Source: Syntrophopropionicum sp964397525
GTDB taxonomy: Bacteria > Bacillota > Desulfotomaculia > Desulfotomaculales > Pelotomaculaceae
Reading direction: 5' to 3'
DNA: 31,535 bases
Assembly: GCA_964397525.1 (NCBI GenBank)
Contig: CAYNIY010000018.1
Location: 1 to 31,535 of the forward strand
In this document: positions 23,417-30,813 of the stretch, one piece after another
How the letters are laid out: the number at the start of each line of letters is the position of its first letter
Numbering within the stretch: the first letter of the stretch is position 1
Position numbers and translations under genes: made by a program
Notes under the pieces: model-generated
Database searches by the model: none
What the model was told of the DNA's origin: nothing
What the model saw: the letters and a program-made list of their open reading frames with translations, nothing else

Positions 23417-25510
23417 ATGGCTGACAGTAAGGATTTTTTACTTGAAATTGGTGTGGAGGAGATGCCGGCCCGGTTTCTCGATCCGGCGCTGGCCGAGCTC
23501 AAAGAGCTGGCAGCAGCGGCTTTGTCAGAGCAGCGCCTTGCTTTTAAGAGGCTGTTACCCTGCGGCAGCCCGCGCCGCATCGCCATCATCGTGGAGGGCA
23601 TGGCCGTCAGCCAGGAGCCCCTGGAAATGGAAGTCAAGGGGCCGGCGGTTAAAGTTGCCTATAAGGACGGCGTCCCGACCAGGGCAGCGGAAGGCTTTGC
23701 CGCAGGCCAGGGCGTAAAGGTAACCGATTTGGCTAAAAAGCCGGTGGGCGGAGTGGATTATGTCTTTGCCCTGAGAAGGGAAGAAGGGCGGCCGGCGAGC
23801 GAGGTGCTTCCGGAAATAGTGCCGGGCCTGATCACCGGGCTGCATTTCCCCAAACCGATGCGCTGGCGCGACCTCGATTTTCGTTTTGCCAGGCCCATCC
23901 GCTGGATTGTTTCTCTTTTCGGCGCGGAAATTGTGGATTTTGAATTTGCCGGCCTGAAAACAGGCAGGATCACATACGGTCACCGTTTTTTGTGCAAAGA
24001 GCCAATTACTCTGGCCTCGCCTGCGGAATACGTAGAAAAGATGAGGCAGAACTACGTGCTGGTAGATGTCCTGGAGCGCAAGCATGAAATTTGGCGACAG
24101 GTGCGGGAGCTGGCCGCCACCGTGGGTGGTACTGTGGAAGAAAACGAAGATCTGTTGAACGAAGTGAACAACCTGGTCGAATATCCCACTGCTTTAATGG
24201 GTGAGTTCAGCTCAGATTACTTAAAACTGCCCAAAGAGGCGCTGGTAACCCCGATGCGTGAGCACCAGCGCTACTTCCCCGTGGTCGACGCGGATGGCAG
24301 GCTGATGGCAAAATTTATCGCTGTGAAAAACGGCGCTGCGGACCACCTGGACATCGTCAGGGCAGGCAACGAGAAGGTTCTCCGGGCCCGTCTGGCTGAT
24401 GCCGACTTCTTTTTTCGCGAAGATTTAAAGACACCGCTGGCCGGGAAAGTGTCTGAGTTGAAGAAAATAGTTTTTCAGGAGAGCTTGGGCACCGTCTACG
24501 ACAAGGCTATGCGTGTGTGCGAAATGGCCGATTACCTGGCCGGAATTTTTGAAGCCGGCGCGGAGGCAAAAAAGACTGCCCTGCGCGCGGCCCTGCTGGC
24601 CAAAGCGGACCTGGTCACCAACATGGTCTATGAATTTCCGGAACTGCAGGGTTTCATGGGCCGGGAATACGCACAGCGGTCGGGAGAAGGGCAGGAGGTT
24701 GCGGAAGCAATATTTGAACATTACCTGCCGCGTTTTGCCGGTGACGTGCTGCCGGAGACCCTTCCGGGAAAAATTCTGAGCATAGCAGACAAGATAGATA
24801 CCATCGTAGGCTGTTTTGCGATCGGCATCCAGCCGACAGGCTCCCAGGATCCCTACGCCCTGAGAAGGCAGGCGCTGGGTATCAGCAACATTATACTGGC
24901 AGCAAAGACATACGTCCCCCTGGAGAAACTGATTGGGACTGCCTACAACTGTTACGAGGGGAAAGTCCAGCTGAAGCTCACTCTAAACGAAGTAAAAGAA
25001 GAAGTCGGCGAATTTTTCAAGCAGCGGATCAAAGGCATCCTGGATGACCGGGGCTTCTCCTATGATACCGTGGACGCGGTCCTCACCGCAGGGCATGACG
25101 ATCTTTGCGATGTCCTCCTGCGGGCAAGCGCCCTGGCCGACTTTCGCCGGGAGCCTGATTTTGCCGACCTGCTGACAGCCTTCATCCGGGCTAACAACCT
25201 GTCCAAGAAAGCAGGCAGCCTGAGCATCGACCCGGCCCTATTGGAAGACCAGTCGGAGAAGGAGCTTTTCCGGCTGTTGTCAAAAGTCCAGGCGCAGGCC
25301 GGTGAGTATCTGAAGCAGCAGGACTACCGCAGCCTTTTTGAAGCCATTGCTGCCTTCCGGGAACCGCTGGACAAGTTCTTTAACTCCGTGATGGTCATGG
25401 TGGATGACGTAAAATTGCGGGATAACCGCCTGGCCCTGCTCGCCGGCATCGCGGCCCTGGTGAAGCAGACCGCCGACCTGAGCAAGATCGTAGTTGGTGC
25501 CAGTTGTTGA
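23417..25510 (+). CDS. glyS: Glycyl-tRNA synthetase beta subunit
   Basis: The beta subunit supplies tRNA binding and contains HD- and anticodon-binding-like domains. From ATG 23417 (AGGAGG at 23401-23406) it is 697 residues, normal for the family, starting M-A-D-S-K-D-F-L-L-E-I-G-V-E-E-M-P. The open frame extends 25 codons upstream into glyQ, but this is not family sequence. The ordinary C-terminus (F-F-N-S-V-M-V-M-V-D-D ... L-A-L-L-A-G-I) runs to T-A-D-L-S-K-I-V. The last residues, V-G-A-S-C, and the stop codon fall inside a repeated sequence (25494-25528), so an interspersed repeat appears to have replaced the original end of the gene. Confidence 0.97.
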   Translation: MADSKDFLLEIGVEEMPARFLDPALAELKELAAAALSEQRLAFKRLLPCGSPRRIAIIVEGMAVSQEPLEMEVKGPAVKVAYKDGVPTRAAEGFAAGQGVKVTDLAKKPVGGVDYVFALRREEGRPASEVLPEIVPGLITGLHFPKPMRWRDLDFRFARPIRWIVSLFGAEIVDFEFAGLKTGRITYGHRFLCKEPITLASPAEYVEKMRQNYVLVDVLERKHEIWRQVRELAATVGGTVEENEDLLNEVNNLVEYPTALMGEFSSDYLKLPKEALVTPMREHQRYFPVVDADGRLMAKFIAVKNGAADHLDIVRAGNEKVLRARLADADFFFREDLKTPLAGKVSELKKIVFQESLGTVYDKAMRVCEMADYLAGIFEAGAEAKKTALRAALLAKADLVTNMVYEFPELQGFMGREYAQRSGEGQEVAEAIFEHYLPRFAGDVLPETLPGKILSIADKIDTIVGCFAIGIQPTGSQDPYALRRQALGISNIILAAKTYVPLEKLIGTAYNCYEGKVQLKLTLNEVKEEVGEFFKQRIKGILDDRGFSYDTVDAVLTAGHDDLCDVLLRASALADFRREPDFADLLTAFIRANNLSKKAGSLSIDPALLEDQSEKELFRLLSKVQAQAGEYLKQQDYRSLFEAIAAFREPLDKFFNSVMVMVDDVKLRDNRLALLAGIAALVKQTADLSKIVVGASC

Positions 25511-25528
25511 GTTGTTGAATTAGAGCAC
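25494..25528 (+). repeat. 35-bp TTGGTGCCAGTTGTTGA repeat, copy overlapping the end of glyS
   Basis: This matches 25803-25837 at 33 of 35 positions, and its first part is the reverse complement of the sequence at 11676-11696. It encodes the last four codons and the stop of glyS and runs straight into the inverted repeat at 25524. Confidence 0.85.
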
Positions 25529-25607
25529 GGGGACGGTTCCGGTATCACGTTTTGTCGCAGGGTCGGATTTAACCGGCCAACGGAAGCAGGAGAACCGTCC
25601 CCGTGCT
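25524..25607 (+). repeat. Inverted-repeat element with 16-base arms
   Basis: AGCACGGGGACGGTTC (25524-25539) and GAACCGTCCCCGTGCT (25592-25607) are perfect reverse complements separated by 52 bases. The interior holds GGTCGGATTTAACCGGCC, a decayed hairpin of the variable-stem family. The arms share GGGGACGGTTC with module 1 of the composite repeat. A decayed relative (AGGAAGCA ... GTGCTTC) is at about 25978-26006. Confidence 0.8.
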
Positions 25608-25613
25608 TCCGCA

Positions 25614-25652
25614 AAAAAGCGTGCCGCAGTCTGATCTGGGGCACGCTTTTTG
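25614..25652 (+). terminator. Intrinsic terminator after glyS
   Basis: AAAAAGCGTGCC (25614-25625) and GGCACGCTTTTT (25640-25651) form a 12-pair stem around a 14-base loop, ending in a T run. It is the first good terminator after the glyQS operon, about 100 bases downstream of the stop. Confidence 0.85.
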
Positions 25653-25693
25653 TTTTCCGCTTAAAACCGCATCTGCAAAATTTTTAACTGATT

Positions 25694-25749
25694 ACATCCT
25701 GAGCGCAGCGAAGGATCTGAAGCAAGATTCTTCACTGTGTTCAGAATTC
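25694..25749 (+). repeat. TGTCATTCTGA-type inverted repeat, second full copy
   Basis: Left arm ACATCCTGAGCGCAGCGAAG-GATCT (25694-25718), loop GAAGCA, right arm AGATTCTTCACTGTGTTCAG-AATTC (25725-25749). It has the same six-base loop length and arm order as the copy at 10554-10617. Confidence 0.78.
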
Positions 25750-25802
25750 ACACGCGTTAACCGCACCACGATAAACGAATCATATAAATTTGATTCATGT
25801 GT

Positions 25803-25837
25803 TTGGTGCCAGTTGTTGAATTGTTGAATTAGGGCAC
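25803..25837 (+). repeat. 35-bp TTGGTGCCAGTTGTTGA repeat, second copy
   Basis: Differs from 25494-25528 at two positions. Here it is fully intergenic. Confidence 0.85.
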
Positions 25838-25920
25838 TCTCACTGTTTTACCCTGCCAGCTAACGTGAATATGACATTGTAGAAAACATCTGCATGATCT
25901 TGTGGTAATTTTTCTGTAGA

Positions 25921-25956
25921 GTCGGATTTATCCGACCTGTGCGGCTGAAGCCACAC
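25921..25956 (+). repeat. Two adjacent variable-stem hairpins
   Basis: GTCGGAT-TT-ATCCGAC (25921-25936, perfect) and GTGCGGCT-GA-AGCCACAC (25939-25956, one mismatch), preceded by CTGTAGA, a version of the family flank. Confidence 0.75.
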
Positions 25957-26060
25957 AATTTCGGTCGCTGGTCACCAGGAAGCAAAAAGAACGTCCCTGT
26001 GCTTCTAATAAAGAAAGTAATAATTTTACTTAAAAGGGTGGAAATTAGCTGGAGAATAAT

Positions 26061-26101
26061 ATATATTATATATGGATATAAACCATATAGTATGTCATAT
26101 A
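26061..26101 (+). promoter_or_regulatory. AT-rich operator region of ccpN-ppsR-ppdK with a CcpN-like site
   Basis: A block of almost pure A/T in a GC-rich neighbourhood. It contains a 7-base inverted repeat TATATGG (26069-26075) / CCATATA (26083-26089) and TATGTCATATA at 26091-26101. The latter fits every position of the CcpN operator consensus of Bacillus subtilis as I remember it (TRTGHYATAYW). It lies 23 bases before the ccpN start, so autoregulation is likely. A clear -35/-10 pair was not found. Confidence 0.6.
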
Positions 26102-26123
26102 TGCTCTATAAGGGGCGGTGAAT

Positions 26124-26774
26124 TTGAAACTTACCAAGCGACAGGAAAGCATTTTAGAGATCGTCAGTAATAACAGCCCGATCACCGGTGAGCACATAGC
26201 TGAGAAGTTATCCCTGACCAGGGCTACACTCAGGCCTGATCTGGCCATACTGACAATGTCGGGCCTGCTTGAAGCACGTCCGAAGGTTGGGTATTACCAC
26301 AGCGGCAAGTCCCGCTACAGGGTTGTCGCAGAAAAACTTAACAGTGTTCTGGTGGACAGCGTCAAGTCAGTGCCGATTGTGATCAGCGAAAAGTGCTATG
26401 TGTATGATGCAGTGGTGAATATGTTTATTGAGGATGTGGGCACTCTTTTTGTAGTTAAAGAGGGAGGCCTGCTTGAAGGGGTGGTATCACGCAAGGATCT
26501 CTTGAAAACCACTTTGGGCGGCCATGACATTCAAAAACTGCCAGTCAAGGTGGTAATGACCAGGATGCCTAACGTGGTCATCACCAACCCCGAAGAAACG
26601 GTCTGGGTGGCCGCGAAAAAAATAATGGCCCACGAAGTTGACGCTCTGCCCGTTGTGCGCAAGGTAAAACTTGCTGACGGCAGCGTGGGTCAGGAAGTAG
26701 TAGGCCGTTTAAGCAAAACCAATATCACTCGGCTTTTTGTTGAATTAGGAGAAGGGTATGAAGGGGGTGTCTGA
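26124..26774 (+). CDS. ccpN: Transcriptional repressor CcpN family (HTH plus two CBS domains)
   Basis: CcpN in Bacillus represses gluconeogenic genes when glucose is present and senses nucleotide or energy state through CBS domains. The protein (216 residues from TTG 26124) has an N-terminal winged helix (K-R-Q-E-S-I-L-E-I-V, then I-T-G-E-H-I-A-E-K-L-S-L-T-R-A-T-L-R-P-D-L-A-I-L-T-M-S-G-L-L-E-A-R-P) nearly identical to Bacillus CcpN as I recall it. Two CBS domains follow (about 75-130 and 140-205, with E-D-V-G-T-L-F-V-V and H-E-V-D-A-L-P-V-V). A GTG at 26118 is too close to AGGGG (26111-26115), so TTG 26124 is preferred. It overlaps ppsR by 17 bases, and ppsR overlaps ppdK, indicating one operon. 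Confidence 0.92.
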   Translation: MKLTKRQESILEIVSNNSPITGEHIAEKLSLTRATLRPDLAILTMSGLLEARPKVGYYHSGKSRYRVVAEKLNSVLVDSVKSVPIVISEKCYVYDAVVNMFIEDVGTLFVVKEGGLLEGVVSRKDLLKTTLGGHDIQKLPVKVVMTRMPNVVITNPEETVWVAAKKIMAHEVDALPVVRKVKLADGSVGQEVVGRLSKTNITRLFVELGEGYEGGV

Positions 26775-27597
26775 TATTCCTGATAAAACTGTTATTTACA
26801 TCATATCTGATTCCGTTGGTGAAACCGCGGAACTGGTGGCAATGGCCGCGGCCAGCCAGTTTAACCACGGCGGCATAGATATCCGCAGGGTGCCTTATGT
26901 CAGTGATGTGCGTGAGATCCCGGAAATTGTGGAAGAAGCCAGCAATTTCAACAGCCTGATCGCTTATACGCTGGTGATCCCTAAAATGCGGGAGGCACTG
27001 ACCCGTGAGGCGGCAAAATACAATATTCCCACGGTGGATATAATGACGCCGATGTTGGATGCCCTGGCGTCTTTAGTCCACCACAAGCCTAAACTGGAGG
27101 CCGGACTGATCAGGCGGATGGATGACGAATATTTTCGCAAGGTTGAAGCGATCGAGTTTGCTGTCAAGTATGACGATGGTAAAAATCCCAGGGGTGTTAT
27201 CCGGGCCGACCTGGTGGTAATCGGTGTGTCCCGTACCTCCAAAACACCCTTGTGCATGTATTTAGCCCACCAGCGGATCAAAGTGGCCAATGTGCCGCTG
27301 GTGCCTGAAGTAGCGCCGCCGCAGGAAATATTTCAGCTGCAGCCCGGCAAGCTGATTGGTTTGACGATTAAAGCCAAGCAGCTGCATGATATCCGCCGGG
27401 AAAGGCTCAACTCACTTGGCCTGACTTCGAACGCCGACTACGCCAGCATGGAGCGCATCCTAAAGGAACTGGAATACTCGGAGGGCATCATGAAGAAAGC
27501 CGGCTGCCCGATCATTGATGTGACAAACAAAGCTGTTGAAGAAACCGCCACCAGGGTGATGGAAATCTATTACAGGGGGGAAAGGCATGTCAGGTAA
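26758..27597 (+). CDS. ppsR: Pyruvate,phosphate dikinase regulatory protein (DUF299 kinase/phosphorylase)
   Basis: A bifunctional enzyme that inactivates pyruvate,phosphate dikinase by ADP-dependent phosphorylation of a Thr next to its catalytic His, and reactivates it by Pi-dependent removal. The 279-residue protein starts T-V-I-Y-I-I-S-D-S-V-G-E-T-A-E and has the P-loop-like G-V-S-R-T-S-K-T (about residues 155-162) and the E-Y-S-E-G-I-M-K-K-A-G-C-P-I-I-D-V-T-N-K-A-V-E-E-T-A end. ATG 26758 has AGGAG (26748-26752). It overlaps ccpN by 17 bases and ppdK by 11. The adjacent substrate enzyme ppdK makes PPDK, not PEP synthetase, the likely target. It is also called yqfL. Confidence 0.94.
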   Translation: MKGVSDIPDKTVIYIISDSVGETAELVAMAAASQFNHGGIDIRRVPYVSDVREIPEIVEEASNFNSLIAYTLVIPKMREALTREAAKYNIPTVDIMTPMLDALASLVHHKPKLEAGLIRRMDDEYFRKVEAIEFAVKYDDGKNPRGVIRADLVVIGVSRTSKTPLCMYLAHQRIKVANVPLVPEVAPPQEIFQLQPGKLIGLTIKAKQLHDIRRERLNSLGLTSNADYASMERILKELEYSEGIMKKAGCPIIDVTNKAVEETATRVMEIYYRGERHVR

Positions 27598-30259
27598 ATA
27601 CGTATACCTCTTTGAAGAAGGGGAAGCAGGCATGAAAAACCTGCTGGGGGGCAAAGGCGCCAACCTTTGCGAGATGACCAATATTGGCCTGCCTGTGCCG
27701 CCCGGCTTTATCATTACCACCGAGGCCTGCAAGGACTTCACCCGGCTGGGACAAAAGTTTCCGGAAGGCCTGGAAGACCAGATCAGGGAAAAAGTAATGA
27801 TCCTGGAAAAACGCCTGGGCGAAAGCTTCGGTGACAAAACCAAGCCCCTGCTGGTTTCCGTGCGTTCCGGGGCGCCCGTTTCCATGCCCGGCATGATGGA
27901 TACGGTGTTAAACCTCGGCTTAAATGACGCCACAGTGGGCGCCCTGATCAGCAGCACAGGGAACGAACGCTTTGCAATGGACTGCTACCGCCGTTTCATC
28001 AGCATGTTCGGCGATGTGGTGATGGGCGTGGAGCATAATAAGTTTGAACGGATCCTGGACCGGCAGAAGAAAAAGGCCCACGTCCATAATGACAATGAGC
28101 TTTCGGGCGAGGACTGGCGGGAAGCCATCGAAGAATACAAAGTGCTGATTAACCGGGAAACGGGAAAAGACTTTCCGCAGAACCCCATCGAACAGCTTTT
28201 CATGTCCATATTTGCCGTCTTTAATTCCTGGAACAACGACAGGGCTGTTGTTTACAGAAGAATAAACAGAATTTCGGATGAGCTGGGAACAGCGATCAAC
28301 ATCCAGGCGATGGTATTCGGAAACATGAGCGATGACAGCGGCACCGGGGTGGCCTTTACGCGCAATCCGTCCACCGGTGAAAAAAAGCTGTACGGTGAAT
28401 ACCTGATCAACGCCCAGGGCGAGGATGTGGTCGCCGGCATCCGGACTCCCAAGCCCATTGCTTCCCTGGAGCGGGATATGCCGGTTATTTACAAGCAGTT
28501 TGAGGAAATATGCAGCCTGCTTGACAAACACTACCGCGATATGCAGGACATCGAGTTCACTGTTGAGCGGGGCAAGCTTTGGATCCTGCAGACCAGAAAC
28601 GGAAAACGCACAGCCCAGGCGGCGATAAAAATTGCCGTGGACATGGTCGGCGAGGGCCTGATCAGCAGGGAAGAGGCCGTATTGAAGATCGAGCCCGGGC
28701 AGCTCGAGCACCTGCTGCACCGCCGCATCGATCCGGAGGCAAAGCTGAACATAATAGCCACAGGCCTGCCGGCATCACCGGGCGCTGCTTCCGGCATGGT
28801 TGTGTTTGATGCGGACATCGCCGAAAAGCTGGGGCAGGAAGGCAAAAAGCTGATCCTGGTCCGCACCGAGACCACGCCCGATGACATTCACGGGATATTG
28901 CATGCCCAGGGAATTCTTACTTCCAGGGGCGGCATGACCAGCCACGCCGCAGTGGTAGCGAGGGGTATGGGCAAGCCGTGTGTCAGCGGCTGTGAAGCCT
29001 TGCATATCGATTATGAGCGCAGTGAATTCAAGGTTGGCGACCTGGTGGTTAAACAGGGTGATACCATATCCATAGACGGGTCATTGGGCAATGTGATACT
29101 TGGCACCGTGCCGATGATCGATCCGGGACTGTCCCCGGAATTCCAGGAACTGCTGAAGCTGGCGGATCAGATCCGCACTCTCGGGGTGAGGGCCAATGCT
29201 GATACCCCGGAAGACGCCCTCAAGGCGAGAGGGTTTGGCGCAGCCGGCATCGGTCTGACCCGGACAGAGCATATGTTTATGGCCCAGGACAGGCTGCCCG
29301 TGGTGCAGGAGATGATCCTGGCGGATGGGCTTAGGGAACGCGAAGCGGCGCTAAATAAACTGCTGCCCATGCAGCAGGAAGATTTTTACGGTATTTTAAA
29401 AGCAATGGACGGCTTCCCGGTGACCATCCGGCTGCTGGACCCGCCGCTGCATGAGTTTCTGCCTGACGCCGAGGAGCTGATGGTGGATATAACCAGGCTG
29501 CGCCTGACCGGCGGCAATAAAGATGAAATCAAAGAAAAAGAAGATATTTTACGCAAAGTCAGGGCCCTGTCAGAACACAACCCGATGCTGGGCCTCAGGG
29601 GCTGCCGGCTGGGGATTACCTACCCTGAGATATATGCCATGCAGGCGCGGGCTATTTTTCAGGCCACGGCCAGGCTGGTCAAAGAAGGCCTCCAGCCAAT
29701 ACCGGAAGTCGAAATACCTCTTGTTGTCGATGTGAATGAGCTGGCCTACCTGCGTGAACTGGTCGACCAAGTGGCTGCCGAGGTAAAGAAAGACACCGGT
29801 GTGGACTTCCATTATATTGTGGGCACCATGATTGAGATACCCAGGGCCGCCCTGCTCGCTGATGAAGTGGCAGCGGAGGCAGATTTCTTCTCGTTCGGCA
29901 CCAATGACCTCACCCAGACGACTCTGGGCTTTTCCAGGGACGATGCGGAGGGTAAGTTCCTGCGCACCTACCTGGAGCAAAAAATCCTGACCGACAATCC
30001 TTTCATGATCCTGGACCGTAAAGGTGTCGGCAAGCTGATGCGGATGACTGTGGAATTGGGCCGCAAAACCAAACCTGACCTGCTGATCGGGATCTGCGGT
30101 GAGCACGGCGGGGAGCCCAGCTCCATCGAGTTTTGCCAGATGGCCGGTCTGGATTATGTCAGCTGTTCACCGTTCAGGGTGCCAATCGCCAGGCTGGCTG
30201 CCGCCCAGGCCTGGGTAAAAGTCAAAGGCACCGCTGATATCGGCTACGGCACACTATAG
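27587..30259 (+). CDS. ppdK: Pyruvate,phosphate dikinase
   Basis: Interconverts pyruvate + ATP + Pi with PEP + AMP + PPi, allowing gluconeogenesis from pyruvate or PPi-linked glycolysis. The 890-residue protein has the N-terminal ATP-grasp part (L-G-G-K-G-A-N-L-C-E-M, V-R-S-G-A-P-V-S-M-P-G-M-M-D-T-V-L-N), the swivelling phosphohistidine domain with G-G-M-T451-S-H453-A-A, and the PEP/pyruvate TIM barrel ending G-I-C837-G-E-H-G-G. H453 is the phosphorylated residue by family analogy and T451 the site addressed by the regulatory protein. The start ATG lies 11 bases inside ppsR. A strong terminator follows 12 bases after the stop. Confidence 0.98.
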   Translation: MSGKYVYLFEEGEAGMKNLLGGKGANLCEMTNIGLPVPPGFIITTEACKDFTRLGQKFPEGLEDQIREKVMILEKRLGESFGDKTKPLLVSVRSGAPVSMPGMMDTVLNLGLNDATVGALISSTGNERFAMDCYRRFISMFGDVVMGVEHNKFERILDRQKKKAHVHNDNELSGEDWREAIEEYKVLINRETGKDFPQNPIEQLFMSIFAVFNSWNNDRAVVYRRINRISDELGTAINIQAMVFGNMSDDSGTGVAFTRNPSTGEKKLYGEYLINAQGEDVVAGIRTPKPIASLERDMPVIYKQFEEICSLLDKHYRDMQDIEFTVERGKLWILQTRNGKRTAQAAIKIAVDMVGEGLISREEAVLKIEPGQLEHLLHRRIDPEAKLNIIATGLPASPGAASGMVVFDADIAEKLGQEGKKLILVRTETTPDDIHGILHAQGILTSRGGMTSHAAVVARGMGKPCVSGCEALHIDYERSEFKVGDLVVKQGDTISIDGSLGNVILGTVPMIDPGLSPEFQELLKLADQIRTLGVRANADTPEDALKARGFGAAGIGLTRTEHMFMAQDRLPVVQEMILADGLREREAALNKLLPMQQEDFYGILKAMDGFPVTIRLLDPPLHEFLPDAEELMVDITRLRLTGGNKDEIKEKEDILRKVRALSEHNPMLGLRGCRLGITYPEIYAMQARAIFQATARLVKEGLQPIPEVEIPLVVDVNELAYLRELVDQVAAEVKKDTGVDFHYIVGTMIEIPRAALLADEVAAEADFFSFGTNDLTQTTLGFSRDDAEGKFLRTYLEQKILTDNPFMILDRKGVGKLMRMTVELGRKTKPDLLIGICGEHGGEPSSIEFCQMAGLDYVSCSPFRVPIARLAAAQAWVKVKGTADIGYGTL

Positions 30260-30270
30260 AGAGCAGGTAA

Positions 30271-30301
30271 AAGGGAGACCTGAAAAGGTCTCCCTTCTTT
30301 G
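30271..30301 (+). terminator. Intrinsic terminator of the ccpN-ppsR-ppdK operon
   Basis: AAGGGAGACC (30271-30280), TGAAAA, GGTCTCCCTT (30287-30296), then CTTTG: a perfect ten-pair stem with a short T run. Confidence 0.9.
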
Positions 30302-30317
30302 TGAACCGTGACAAGGG

Positions 30318-30499
30318 AAAAACAGCCAGGGGGACGGTTTTTGTGGCGCACTTTCTATCGTTAAATGGGGCCAGGCAACCTGTCTTTGTTACTTCTGTCG
30401 TTGTACGATACCAGACAGAGTATAATGCTCATGATACGTTTATCGTTATGTGAAGCCAGACAGAGGAGTGGGGACACATCCGAAACCAGGATATCTCCC
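30318..30499 (+). repeat. Composite structured repeat, copy 4 (after ppdK)
   Basis: Module 1 (30318-30350) has AGCCAGGGGGACGGTTT and GGCGCA. The middle hairpin TGTCGT-TGT-ACGATA is at 30396-30410 and is followed by CCAGACAGAG. A longer insert precedes module 2 (CCAGACAGAGGAGT) and its decayed hairpin (30470-30499). Short open frames here are repeat artefacts. Confidence 0.8.
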
Positions 30500-30606
30500 A
30501 ATAACGAAACCAGGATATGGCTACAATTGTGTTTCAGTGGCTTTTTTTGAAAAATGATCTGCCCGGGAGGAAGTCGCGGGGGGTGTTGGAGAAGTAATAA
30601 CAACCA

Positions 30607-30652
30607 GGAAGCAGAAGTGGGAAGCAGAAGCAGGAAGCAGAGGGTTGCTTCC
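30607..30652 (+). repeat. Three tandem GGAAGCAGAAG units
   Basis: GGAAGCAGAAG at 30607 and 30620 and GGAAGCAGAGG at 30633, period 13, then the inverted TTGCTTCC at 30645-30652. Confidence 0.75.
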
Positions 30653-30655
30653 TTT

Positions 30656-30673
30656 GGTCGGCTGAAGCCGACC
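30656..30673 (+). repeat. Short variable-stem hairpin (GGTCGGCT type)
   Basis: GGTCGGCT-GA-AGCCGACC, perfect 8-base stem, followed by CTACAG. From here to thpR (30674-30800) there is only a diverged direct repeat, GGCGGCAAGAxCTGCA (30686-30701 and 30754-30769), and no convincing gene. Confidence 0.78.
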
Positions 30674-30813
30674 CTACAGTGGGACGGCGGCAAGACCTGC
30701 AGACCGCGGGTATGTTCCATATCCACCGGCCGTATGCAGAAATCGGCGGTGATGGCGGCAAGATCTGCATGTCGGGGAGCGCCCCCTGAATTAATCATAC
30801 GGAGTTGGTTATT

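Noticed and set aside
25603..26121. Two short + strand frames (74 and 60 codons) between glyS and ccpN
   Set aside because: They are built from a terminator and repeat copies, lack ribosome binding sites and resemble no family.
27920..28720. 266-codon open frame on the minus strand
   Set aside because: Antisense to ppdK, whose sequence is fully conserved across this stretch.
8654..30673. CRISPR array
   Set aside because: The repeats are numerous but dispersed, with no regular repeat-spacer pattern and no cas genes.
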